A stretch of DNA of 64,000 bases. It comes from Pseudomonas sp. PIC25. GTDB lineage: Bacteria; Pseudomonadota; Gammaproteobacteria; Pseudomonadales; Pseudomonadaceae. The translations under genes and the position numbers were made by a program. Location: contig NZ_MUJY01000162.1 in assembly GCF_002286785.1 (NCBI RefSeq), positions 1-64,000 on the forward strand. The letters run 5' to 3'. The notes beneath the pieces were generated by a model that was given only the letters and a program-made list of their open reading frames with translations, did not search any database and was not told where the DNA came from. Numbering within the stretch: position 1 is the stretch's first letter; every line of letters starts with the position of its first letter. Positions 9,101-16,059 of this stretch are shown here, one piece after another.

Positions 9101-9882
9101 GACAGTGACATCACCTTAGGTCTCAACTCGTCCATGAGGAGATAACCGACTCGGTTCTCCAGCACCTTGTTGAACGGAGCAGCGTTCAGGGTTTCCAGGG
9201 TGCGGCCGAGGTCAGAATTATCCTGCTCGAGGATCTCGGCCATGGTGGTCTTCATGGTGTCGAACGTACCGGCGCTGGCCAGGAGTGCGAGCGCCACATT
9301 GTCAATACCGTTGAAGTCAGTCCGCTTCGGCGCCAGCGAAAACGACGGACGGAGTGCCAGGACCAGCTTTCGCTTCTGGGGATCCGTCAGCTTCTCCATG
9401 TTGGAGTAGCCGCTGTTGAACTGGATGATGTGCCGGTAGTGAATCGGCTGAAGCTCAGGGCTGCAGTCGATACCTTTCACTGCCAGATGACGTATCAATT
9501 CCCCTGCCCTGACCAGTTCTCCGGACTCATAGTCTCGGTAAAGCAGATCTGGCTCCCAGGCGTGTGCCACAAGGCGGTAGGCGTAGCTGTCACCGCTGCG
9601 GTGCATGATCGCGCACCGCGGCGCATTCATGGAGTTGGTGTACTCGAAGACGATATAGCTGGAGGCATTGGGCAGATACCAGTTAGCGAAGCTTTCCCGG
9701 TTACTCCCTGCCTTGACCAACTGACCAGGCGCAGCCCCATAGAAAACAGGTATGAGCTTCAGAAACGACGACTTACCAATGCCATTTGTGCCATTGACGC
9801 TGGTGTTCCCGCTAATCGCTATCTCAGCTTTGGTCCCCGCGCACAACGAGTCGATAAGAACTATCTTGAGCAACTGAGACAT
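6163..9882 (-). CDS. SMC/MukB-like ATPase (JetC/MksB role) of a Wadjet-like system
   Basis: A 1239-residue ABC-type ATPase. Walker A is GTNGIGKSS at residues 31-39; two long coiled-coil arms run from roughly residue 270 to 1000 (heptad-rich, many Glu/Gln/Arg/Leu); near the C-terminus come an ABC signature LSSTGLTKII and Walker B MSIPIDEALEL. This is the SMC/MukB head-coil-head plan. It is the first gene of the operon, preceded by the RBS-like AAGGAA. With MukE-, MukF- and Toprim-type partners it forms a Wadjet/MksBEFG-type DNA-loop-extruding, plasmid-restricting complex. The N-terminal sequence differs from standard MukB and JetC openings, so this is a divergent branch. A sister possibility is a condensin for element maintenance. 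Confidence 0.8.
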   Translation of the reverse strand: MSQLLKIVLIDSLCAGTKAEIAISGNTSVNGTNGIGKSSFLKLIPVFYGAAPGQLVKAGSNRESFANWYLPNASSYIVFEYTNSMNAPRCAIMHRSGDSYAYRLVAHAWEPDLLYRDYESGELVRAGELIRHLAVKGIDCSPELQPIHYRHIIQFNSGYSNMEKLTDPQKRKLVLALRPSFSLAPKRTDFNGIDNVALALLASAGTFDTMKTTMAEILEQDNSDLGRTLETLNAAPFNKVLENRVGYLLMDELRPKVMSLSQLRIDQQATTRQLGIQKARANRIVVRLGEREAVRMEALSVLTERETRFNEDASAQRQALAVKRGHLQANFTAATDSVNKIEVAKEHHEQAGMADLLARADNIGEVITQRDLKQNHLTKLNVKGLDIRQVYDVRAQKAKDSASAQREEAHSRHSLALEAIQKRQDELEDDLRRRKEETEREQRAELEEHEQQRKLLATAAARATAELEHLKKTKVLPSSQDALDAAQHAIDEQAALLAAFQAELAVVRGEEKSLQDEQSRLVSAFQGLDKQRSETAKLRDALKEQLNAGAETMLGYLRKNHPSWKDNIARLVPVETLLRTDLNPAMLESPQQSLYGLELALQGLSVPAFASDEALEQEIASLTLRLEGIQAEFESLDKQNRVLEERFRKHTARLSKCQNDESQAGIELASRREQRKALYERAQDEHSAYIEEQGARTAEAQRVLAEKDGSIAQLKSVHGRHMLELATNEKTAREDLAEERVRLTEGHKAALQRITEGLNAELQTIENDKSVKLRSEGIDDRENRRLEREINQLDSQIKEITDQRSIIESYRHWVENVLPQLPIRIAEMSDLEGQVARVDRQIADYNEEVKARLREIVDQRKALTLEGQQDEAQARLLNGVLNRLTQVDIVDPGAALDGLTAQDIDEDVTRLMLQRSMFHKSASETYRQILSQFRTRKLLHTPQGAAIEQIASQAGNAAAEPDLAWLEAAPSLQEYIDVSHPDQKTKLIMQAKNLSDELCDRRTKLLELHRSIQQLGRDATQKAREVLGAFAQIKQFEFRVTSRIQEMSFWSDLSIYDQHYRRWQAMGDGVMPTESFVEALENVARQINEGKFTSDLEQCFDVSVSCNDQGRTKIATNNSELIELSSTGLTKIIVAMIYVSLFELLRKDADFLMSIPIDEALELSPENYVALVNYFNQRGISMLACFPGGAPELLRQFTNRYFLERQADTGTIVVKEYGLDVHEELDELNEALAAEEYLS

Positions 9883-10374
9883 CGTAGATTCCTTTCAGAT
9901 GGCACCGCCACATTTGTAGTCGGCTGATATTTTAGGGTGGTTAACAAGTGCCAGCGCTACAGCAGACCATCCCCCTCAAGGCGGCCAGCCAAGGCCCTAA
10001 TACAAATTTCCGAGCTTCGATATCCATAATTGCCACTCCATCCTTCACCAGCGCCTTCTTGCTTCCCGAATGCGAATTTATGGCATAGGTGTTGATACTC
10101 GGAATCACATCAGAATTTTCACTCCACCTAAGTTTGAATGCTGCCAGCCTTAGATTCCTGACCGAAGCCTAAACCATGACCAAAACGACACAGACGCTGT
10201 GCTTGCGCCCGGCACGCTGGCCATCCATCGGATCACCAGCGCGGGCTTAACTGTTAGCGTCGAAGTTACCTTCAGCATTATGAGCGATAGTGTCCGCGTA
10301 TTTTTAAGCGGACGCGACAGCCCTTACCGTCGGGATATTCATGCACCAACGAGGCTCTTACCACCTATCCCCTA
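9883..10374. other. Intergenic gap upstream of the Wadjet-like operon
   Basis: About 490 bases with no convincing gene. It must hold the promoter of the minus-strand Wadjet-like operon (right next to 9882) and the 3' flank of the HNH-membrane gene, also minus-strand. The only structured element seen is the inverted repeat at 10,292-10,313. Confidence 0.6.
10292..10313. repeat. Inverted repeat GTCCGC / GCGGAC
   Basis: GTCCGC (10,292-10,297) and GCGGAC (10,308-10,313) are separated by a 10-base AT-rich loop. Read on the minus strand it follows the end of the HNH-membrane gene by about 60 bases and could be a weak terminator or a protein-binding site. The loop contains a TTTTTAA run rather than having T residues after the stem. 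Confidence 0.4.
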
Positions 10375-11973
10375 TCACCCCGAAGAGGGAAGATAACGCT
10401 CGATCTCGGCGATGATCGTGTTCGATGAAGTAATTCGCTGTTCTATGGACTCATCCAGCTTCTGGATAACGTGCTTGTCACGCTCTAGCTTGATGGCACC
10501 GAAGAGGTCGAGCTTATCGAGTAGGTAGCAAGCGAAGATCATGCAGAAGGACGTAGAGGCACCAATAATGATCGCCGTGAGCTGTCCGGCGAATGGAATC
10601 AACGGCGGAAATGTCATGAGTATCTTTTCCAGTACTTCTTCAAGGGCGATACCGCCGATCAAAATGCCCGCAGCACCAAGCAGCTTCAGCCCCTCATGAG
10701 AAGCTTGCTCCCAGGTCATATCCTCTGGTTTAAAGATAAACATGCCTAGAGCTCTCATCAGCGAAAAAACGCCTTCCCGGATCATCCTCACGAGTCGCTT
10801 TCCAGTGGTGCAGACCATGTTGATGAGGACCGTAACTATGTTGGAGATAAAGCCTGAAATGAAGCCCTGACCGAACCCCTTGATCACGCCATCCCATTTT
10901 GAAGCAACAGTCTTGCCCACTCGAATCAGCCGGACATTGACCTCATCAAGCACGGGAGACTTGTCAGCGTAGCGCTGATACATGTCTTTGATCTCAAGGG
11001 TGGCCGCGCTAAAGAACTCCACCATAATAAGACCAAACACCTGCTGAGCCCCCATTTTCAAGCCTTCACTAATGCCTGTCTTTGCGGAATTGACACCATA
11101 GAACTTCCCCTTCTGGGCAATTGTTGGAGCGTGCTCTGCTGCGGCCTCTTCACCGCGCTTGACCACCTGCCTCACAAGTTCTGGATCGACCTCGTAATGC
11201 TCGCCGTTTTCAACCTCTCGCTTGCCACTTCTTCGTGCAATCCACTCTTGCTTTTCGTGGTCACTCATTGATTGATTAATGGAGCGTTTAGTTATGACAA
11301 GATTTCGCGTATCGGTCCCAAAGTCGGCTTTTTCTGCTGCCGACAGCATAAAACCGCCATTCTTGTGAAAGCTTGAAGTGGAAATAATGTGATCCGGACT
11401 CGTCTCTTCAGCTTTCAGTTTTTTACCGGTGTAACCGTCCGTTACATTCCGATCTGCATCCATTTGACTGATGGTAAACTGACTACCAACCGACTTTTTA
11501 CCTTTACCTTGAAATTTTTTACCTTGGCTATTTAGTGACTTTGTGTAGTCATCCCGACGGTACTCATCCTCTTTACGAGCATAAATTTTTTGTTTGGCGT
11601 TGTGGATTGTCGTGACATTCCCCCCATTCTTATCGCCTATTTTTTCATGGACAGATAGCACCTTGCCTAGCCCTAGCGGGCCAGCGATAGCACCAATAAC
11701 ATCGCGTTGAGCCTTCTCTAAAGCTTGATCCAGACGATTGCGCTCGAAGGCCTTTTCAAGACGCTTAATCAGCGCTAGGTCTTCACCAGGCAAGGCAACC
11801 GAGTTAATTGAAATCATCGAAAAATAGTCAAGTGTCGCAATTCGACTGGTATCCAATGGTGAGTTCAGGAGCGCCTCAACGTCTGCAGCGTCTGCAGCGG
11901 GGTGCATCAACGGGCGCCCAGAAATTTTATCCCTTAGTTTTTTTTGCTTGCTGAAAAGATCGGACCTGCTCAT
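10375..11973 (-). CDS. Membrane protein with an HNH-nuclease-like central domain
   Basis: A 532-residue protein from the ATG at 11,973; a longer frame to 12,081 would run into the upstream gene, and TGAGG sits correctly before this ATG. The N-terminal 170 residues are soluble. Residues about 178-240 look like an HNH module: DGYTGKKLKAEE, then DHIISTSSF (DH about 194-195), then RNLVITKRSINQSM (the Asn/His-region of HNH proteins). The C-terminal half has several hydrophobic segments (around LLGAAGILIGGIALEEVL and LTAIIIGASTSFCMIFACYL). It follows the TerB-like gene with a short gap. A nuclease or nuclease-derived domain tethered to the inner membrane suggests an effector, but the catalytic state is not proven. 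No named family recognised. Confidence 0.6.
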   Translation of the reverse strand: MSRSDLFSKQKKLRDKISGRPLMHPAADAADVEALLNSPLDTSRIATLDYFSMISINSVALPGEDLALIKRLEKAFERNRLDQALEKAQRDVIGAIAGPLGLGKVLSVHEKIGDKNGGNVTTIHNAKQKIYARKEDEYRRDDYTKSLNSQGKKFQGKGKKSVGSQFTISQMDADRNVTDGYTGKKLKAEETSPDHIISTSSFHKNGGFMLSAAEKADFGTDTRNLVITKRSINQSMSDHEKQEWIARRSGKREVENGEHYEVDPELVRQVVKRGEEAAAEHAPTIAQKGKFYGVNSAKTGISEGLKMGAQQVFGLIMVEFFSAATLEIKDMYQRYADKSPVLDEVNVRLIRVGKTVASKWDGVIKGFGQGFISGFISNIVTVLINMVCTTGKRLVRMIREGVFSLMRALGMFIFKPEDMTWEQASHEGLKLLGAAGILIGGIALEEVLEKILMTFPPLIPFAGQLTAIIIGASTSFCMIFACYLLDKLDLFGAIKLERDKHVIQKLDESIEQRITSSNTIIAEIERYLPSSG

Positions 11974-11983
11974 ATACGTGACC

Positions 11984-12988
11984 TCAGGCGAGCTTAAAAC
12001 CATTCCACGCCTGCATGAAGGCATCCTCCATCGGATGCTGAACCTCATCTGCGTGAATAACGATCTGGATAATCTCGTCAAAGACAGGGATTGCCACGCC
12101 CGAGTGTTTGGCTAGCTCCCAGGCATCTCGAATCGATGGAGGGGTATCGTAAAGGGATTGAAGCTTGGCGGTTACTTCAGCGGGAATTGAGCTTGCTGAA
12201 ACCCCCGAAATGAAGAGTTCGATATTTTCGCGCTCTCTCTCACAGATAGAACCATCACAGTTTGCGGTCGCTACAGCTACAGCATGCATAGCGATAATAG
12301 CTTTGTAGTGCTCCGCTGCTCCTTTCAGTCCATTGAGCGCGGCCTCTAGGTTTTTCTGTAGATGATCTAGCTCTTGCTGGTGTTGAGCCTTGGTAACTTT
12401 AACGCCTTCTCGATAGGCCTCCTCACGTACCTTAGAGTCATCACCAAGCTTATTAGCGATGACGCCCCCCGCTACAGCTGCCGTGCCTGCAGCCGCCACA
12501 GCACCTGCACCTGCAAGAGAGCTTGCCAAGGTTGCCCCCGCAAGTAGGGATCCTCCGCCCGTGAAGGGCGCAGCTGCAACAGCTGCGACTCCGACGGATG
12601 CCCCAAGCATTACCTTTCCCCACTGAACATCTTTTTCGCCGGATGCCACAGCCCCCGCGTAGTCCTTCGTGGATTCATATGCCTTTGATGCAACGTCGCC
12701 GATAACATCCTTGGCGCCACTTGCCGCGTCTGCAACAGCAGACCCTGCCGAGGACAAGCCGCTAGCCGTTGCGTCAATTGCATCACCGGCCTTATCGGCA
12801 ACTGTGCGAGCCGTGTCAGCAACTACGTCCCTGGCGCTACTTGCCACGTCAGAAACAATGGATCCGGCAGAGGAAAGTCCGCTTGCAGTGACGTCATAAG
12901 CATCACTGGCCTTGTCTACGACAACACGCGCCGCATCCCCAATGCCATCAGCCACTTTGGACAGGCCGCTTTTGATCGTTCTGAACAT
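11984..12988 (-). CDS. TerB-like protein with N-terminal amphipathic repeats
   Basis: A 334-residue protein. Residues 1-115 are low-complexity amphipathic repeats of the kind seen in LEA/apolipoprotein-like proteins: two copies of a unit carrying TASGLSSAGS are visible, with DVVADTARTVADKAGDAIDA between. Residues about 125-185 are Ala/Gly-rich hydrophobic. The C-terminal 120 residues contain ATANCDGSICERERENIELF, the helical acidic-pocket motif of TerB-like (TelA/TerB) domains, which bind metal or sense membranes. It follows a 40-residue membrane peptide gene and precedes the HNH-like membrane protein. Probably membrane-associated; role unknown. Confidence 0.65.
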   Translation of the reverse strand: MFRTIKSGLSKVADGIGDAARVVVDKASDAYDVTASGLSSAGSIVSDVASSARDVVADTARTVADKAGDAIDATASGLSSAGSAVADAASGAKDVIGDVASKAYESTKDYAGAVASGEKDVQWGKVMLGASVGVAAVAAAPFTGGGSLLAGATLASSLAGAGAVAAAGTAAVAGGVIANKLGDDSKVREEAYREGVKVTKAQHQQELDHLQKNLEAALNGLKGAAEHYKAIIAMHAVAVATANCDGSICERERENIELFISGVSASSIPAEVTAKLQSLYDTPPSIRDAWELAKHSGVAIPVFDEIIQIVIHADEVQHPMEDAFMQAWNGFKLA

Positions 12989-13004
12989 AACTACTCCTTA
13001 GTTT

Positions 13005-13127
13005 TCAGTGTTGCTGAGCTGCTTCGCGAGCATTTTTCTCACGTTTGAGGGCGCTGTACTCGAAATACAGATCCAATGCCTTTCTTGCGATAACGATGAA
13101 ACCGACTATTGCAAATAGATTTTTCAT
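13005..13127 (-). CDS. Small membrane peptide, first gene of the TerB/HNH operon
   Basis: A 40-codon gene, too short for routine gene finding. The product starts MKNLFAIVGFIVIARKALDL and ends in a charged tail rich in Lys, Arg and Glu. One short hydrophobic segment (residues 4-14) suggests an inner-membrane peptide with a cytoplasmic tail. GGAG lies 9 bases before the ATG, and the stop codon is directly followed by the RBS (AAGGAG) of the TerB-like gene, so it is the head of that operon. A 17-base operator-like site lies about 90 bases upstream. Confidence 0.6.
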   Translation of the reverse strand: MKNLFAIVGFIVIARKALDLYFEYSALKREKNAREAAQQH

Positions 13128-13213
13128 GGCACACCACTCCACTGACATCAATGAGCCACCATGCGAATATCACATTAGGCCGCTCCCTTCGCAACCACCA
13201 TACTGGCTGCTCT

Positions 13214-13230
13214 TACAGGTAAAGTTTTCA
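13214..13230. promoter_or_regulatory. Operator-like site shared with the WYL regulator gene
   Basis: TACAGGTAAAGTTTTCA occurs here and again, exactly, at 14,145-14,161 in front of the WYL regulator gene. This copy lies about 90 bases upstream of the small-peptide/TerB/HNH operon. The left half-site is less well conserved here. I infer binding by the WYL protein encoded at 14,178. Confidence 0.55.
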
Positions 13231-13241
13231 CCCCATCCCTG

Positions 13242-13380
13242 TCAGATGGCCTCTCTTGTAGCCCCCAGCAAAACCGCCCCCGCCCCCTTCTTCAGCAGCT
13301 CGTACCCCACCGTCAGGAACACATCCCACGTCGACTCGTCGCTGAGCAGCTTGGTCGCCCGATTTGCCCATTTAGTTAGC
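13242..13380 (-). pseudogene. C-terminal remnant of an unknown gene
   Basis: The minus strand from about 13,380 to the stop at 13,242-13,244 reads LTKWANRATKLLSDESTW, then DVFLTVGYELLKKGAGAVLL, then GATREAI. It has the codon bias and composition of a real protein but no ATG, GTG or TTG start in frame, and it overlaps the end of the zinc-ribbon gene. I read it as the tail of a gene lost by rearrangement; it is not a recognised family. Confidence 0.45.
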
Positions 13381-14040
13381 TGGCACGCAATCCTGGGACA
13401 TTGGCGTTTTCGCCACGTCGCCGCGACCTGTGCAGATCAGGCTGATGCGCATGCCCGCCTGCAGCCCCGCCGCATAGTTGGCGTGTACTTCGTCCAGCTT
13501 GAACTGCGGCTCCATGAATTGATTCACACCACCGCGCAGGGTGACGTAGGGATTGCCGAAGAGATCGGTGTTGATGGAACCCACTACGCCGGTGACTTTG
13601 AAACGCTTGCCCTTGAACTGCTGATCAGCCGCCACGGTATTGCGGTCGTAAGCTTGAGCCAGGTGCTGGGCGCTGATTTCACTCCGTGGTTCGGCAGGCG
13701 CCGACACATTTTCTGGCTGGCCTTGGCTGGTAGTAGCGGCCGCTGGCCGCGTATCGCTCCGCTCGTGCCCAGCCAGAACAAACAGCGCCAAGCCCAACCA
13801 AGCAAAGCCAATTACCCGGCTCGTGGTGCTATGCCCTTGGCGCAGCAAGAACCAGACAAAAACGGCCGGAAACAGGAACACACCCACGCCGAGCCAGAAA
13901 CCCACGCTCCGGTTAACTACGAGAACTGGCTGCGCTTGAACGGCGGCGGCCTGATCGGCGATAGGCGCACCACAGTGTGGGCAGGCGGCTGCTTGGTCGC
14001 TAGCCATACGGTCGCATTCGTAACAGGTGATCAATGCCAT
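13372..14040 (-). CDS. Zinc-ribbon, single-membrane-pass protein with a tRNA_anti-like (OB) domain
   Basis: A 222-residue protein. The N-terminus is a zinc ribbon (CYECDR followed by CPHC). Residues about 43-95 hold two hydrophobic stretches (GFWLGVGVFLFPAVFVWFLL and VIGFAWLGLALFVLA). The C-terminal 110 residues (AYDRNTVAADQQFKGKRF, VTGVVGSI, ISLICTGRGDV) resemble the tRNA_anti-like OB-fold family PF12869, common in small membrane or periplasmic proteins. It is divergent from the WYL regulator gene, with an operator-like palindrome in the shared 137-base gap, so the WYL protein may control both. Function unknown. Confidence 0.65.
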   Translation of the reverse strand: MALITCYECDRMASDQAAACPHCGAPIADQAAAVQAQPVLVVNRSVGFWLGVGVFLFPAVFVWFLLRQGHSTTSRVIGFAWLGLALFVLAGHERSDTRPAAATTSQGQPENVSAPAEPRSEISAQHLAQAYDRNTVAADQQFKGKRFKVTGVVGSINTDLFGNPYVTLRGGVNQFMEPQFKLDEVHANYAAGLQAGMRISLICTGRGDVAKTPMSQDCVPAN

Positions 14041-14136
14041 GTTGCTACTCCTTGATTGCTCTTCCTGGATTGGCCGGCGCTACCGGCTTGCATGTGCGAA
14101 CCAAGATATGTAGCGTGACTAGACATATCTAGAGTG

Positions 14137-14161
14137 TTTGCCCGTACAGGTAAAGTTTTCA
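14137..14161. promoter_or_regulatory. Palindromic operator-like site in the WYL/zinc-ribbon divergent promoter
   Basis: TTTGCCCGTACAGGTAAA (14,137-14,154) is an imperfect palindrome centred on GTAC with TTT.CC and GG.AAA arms. It is followed by GTTTTCA; the 17 bases from 14,145 recur exactly at 13,214-13,230. It sits 17 bases before the WYL start codon, fitting autorepression, as described for BrxR/CapW-type WYL repressors. Confidence 0.55.
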
Positions 14162-14177
14162 AGCAGATGGAGGGGCC

Positions 14178-15053
14178 ATGAAACGCAAGCAATCAATCGA
14201 ATCCGTACGCTGGGATCTAGCGCTGCGCTATCGCCTGATCGAGACAGTGGCCTGGTGGGAAGGCCGTCTGACCACCAACCACCTGATTCAGAGCTTCGGC
14301 ATCAGCCGCCAACAGGCGTCGAAAGACATCAACTCCTACATCACAGATTACGCGCCGAAGAACCTGGAATACGACAAGCATCTGAAGGGGTACGTACCCA
14401 GCAGGCAATTCAAGCCACTGTTCATCGACGATAGCGCCAGCGCCTATCTGCATCTGCTCAACCAGAATCACGACCGTGCCCCGCATATCGAGGGCCTGGC
14501 ATTGGCCTATGCACACACCGAGGTGCTGCAGGTGCCGGATCGCACGGTACGCCCGGAACTACTACGCCCGCTTCTGCGGGCCTGCCGAGAAGGGCTGCGC
14601 TTGGAGTGTGAGTACGTATCCTTCACTACGCCGGATGCAGAGACACGCTTGATCGCTCCGCATACGCTGATTTACACCGGCATGCGCTGGCACGTACGCG
14701 CGTACTGCGAGAAGAATCGCGATTATCGGGACTTCGTATTGAGTCGCTTCCGCGGCGTGCCTGAGCTTATTGATGACCCTTCCGCCAATGGACGCGATCA
14801 GGACGCAGGTTGGAGCACTCAGGTGGCTGTCGTGATCGAACCGGACTCACGACTAAAGCCGGAGCAGAAGGTAATCATCGAGACCGACTACGGGATGCGC
14901 GAGGGTCAATTGGTGATCGAAACGCGCGGTGCCCTGGTGCAGTACGTCCTGCAGCGCTACCAAATCGACCCGACCAAGGTGCACGCCAAGGCAACGGCAC
15001 AGCAGATCGTGGTCGCCAACCTGGATGAACTGCAGCCCTGGCTATACCACTAG
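14178..15053 (+). CDS. WYL-domain transcriptional regulator (BrxR/CapW-like)
   Basis: A 291-residue protein. Residues 10-75 form a winged HTH (VAWWEGRLTTNHLIQSFG, then ISRQQASKDINSYI). Residues about 130-215 are a WYL domain (CREGLRLECEYVSF, RLIAPHTLIYTGMRWHVRAYC, FVLSRFRG), and a WCX-like C-terminal part follows. Proteins of this plan repress phage-defence operons (BREX, CBASS) and release DNA on a ligand or damage signal. ATG 14,178 is preceded by GGAGGGG. A palindrome just upstream and its repeat at 13,214 suggest it controls itself, the divergent zinc-ribbon gene and the TerB/HNH operon. Confidence 0.85.
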   Translation: MKRKQSIESVRWDLALRYRLIETVAWWEGRLTTNHLIQSFGISRQQASKDINSYITDYAPKNLEYDKHLKGYVPSRQFKPLFIDDSASAYLHLLNQNHDRAPHIEGLALAYAHTEVLQVPDRTVRPELLRPLLRACREGLRLECEYVSFTTPDAETRLIAPHTLIYTGMRWHVRAYCEKNRDYRDFVLSRFRGVPELIDDPSANGRDQDAGWSTQVAVVIEPDSRLKPEQKVIIETDYGMREGQLVIETRGALVQYVLQRYQIDPTKVHAKATAQQIVVANLDELQPWLYH

Positions 15054-15161
15054 CAGCTGTTGAGTCCCATCAAGGACTGGCTGAGCCGGTTATGGCTGGC
15101 AAGACATTTTCATTTGGTCTTGCAGCATCACGATCAACATCAACGACGCGAGGACCGCACC

Positions 15162-15638
15162 TTGGAAACAGCACAATGGATCGCCTTGTTCAAGCAAGCC
15201 TTTTGCTCAATGGACAAGAAACTTGAGCAGGTTCTGCAGCTAAACAGCTGCCGTGAGCATTGGATACAGGCTGAAATCAGCCTGTATGCCTGGTTCGAAG
15301 AAAACATTGAAATTTGGACCGATCTACCAATCGGCGGAGGCCGAAAAGCTGATCTTTATGCCCAAGATGAAAGAGGCGCGACATCCATGGTCGCTGAGGT
15401 CAAGTGCCTGAGCGACGCATCGCAAGCCAAGTGTCTAGAAGGGGATTGGTCCGTACGAGCCGATATCGAAAGGCTTAGCTCCTTTAACACCTCAACCCGT
15501 TTATTCGTGCTGGTGATTGCTAAAGGTGAGCAGGAAAGCAATACCGGTAAACGTCTTCGCACTGATACGTGGGTGGAAGGGCGCGAATCCATCAACCTAG
15601 ATTTGGGGCATGCGTTGATTCGGATATGGGCCTTATAA
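15162..15638 (+). CDS. Small PD-(D/E)XK nuclease-like protein
   Basis: About 158 residues if started at TTG 15,162, which has GAGG 8 bases upstream; an ATG at 15,210 would give 142 residues, and the frame is open back to 15,060. The sequence GGGRKADLYAQ (D about 64) followed 15 residues later by AEVKC (E79-x-K81) is the PD-(D/E)XK core: acidic residue, then E-x-K at the end of a beta strand. Short proteins with this core act as restriction-type or repair nucleases. It lies about 100 bases after the WYL gene on the same strand and may be its operon partner. Confidence 0.5.
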   Translation: METAQWIALFKQAFCSMDKKLEQVLQLNSCREHWIQAEISLYAWFEENIEIWTDLPIGGGRKADLYAQDERGATSMVAEVKCLSDASQAKCLEGDWSVRADIERLSSFNTSTRLFVLVIAKGEQESNTGKRLRTDTWVEGRESINLDLGHALIRIWAL

Positions 15639-15692
15639 CCTTGCCTACCAATGCGTCGACCATCTCCATCACCTGAATCCGACCGAGCTCAG

Positions 15693-15794
15693 TCAGATGG
15701 CACGGCCGCCGTAAGCGAGCCGTGCCAACCCAATCATCAGCAGCATCGAACCCAACAGCACGAGATATTCACTCAGTGAGCTCAGAATGATCAT
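15693..15794 (-). CDS. 33-residue membrane peptide
   Basis: A tiny gene with a perfect AGGAGG six bases before its ATG. The product begins MIILSSLSEYLVLLGSMLLM and ends IGLARLAYGGRAI: a single transmembrane helix with a short basic tail. An operator-like sequence related to the two WYL-associated sites lies about 60-85 bases upstream (15,857-15,879). Small membrane peptides of this kind often act as toxins or regulators; no homologue recognised. Confidence 0.5.
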   Translation of the reverse strand: MIILSSLSEYLVLLGSMLLMIGLARLAYGGRAI

Positions 15795-15856
15795 GGAAGG
15801 CCTCCTCGGTAGTGACGAGATGACCATAACCTCGGCCCCCACGAACCGCGACACGT

Positions 15857-15879
15857 AAACTTTCCGCCCGTAAAGGTTT
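15857..15879. promoter_or_regulatory. Operator-like inverted repeat upstream of the 33-residue peptide
   Basis: AAACTTT and AAAGGTTT flank a C/G-rich centre. CGTAAAGGTTTC here resembles GGTAAAGTTTTC in the two exact WYL-associated sites (10 of 12 bases). The arms are imperfect, so binding by the WYL protein is only a suggestion. Confidence 0.35.
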
Positions 15880-16059
15880 CGGGCACATCCGAACCTGCAC
15901 TAGCCTCCGGTCATTAACGGTCCTTGGCAGATTGGTAAGCGGCCCCGCGCTCGCGCTTGCCAACGGCAACCACCACGACCAGATCGACGAGCAGGCCACT
16001 GCTGCCGTCAGTGCCTAGGACAAGCCCTGCTGCCAAGGCCTGCGCCAGGTAGACGCCGC

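Noticed and set aside
13045..14055. Plus-strand open frame of 336 codons
   Set aside because: It is antisense to the zinc-ribbon/OB gene, whose cysteine motifs and membrane segments are clear on the minus strand.
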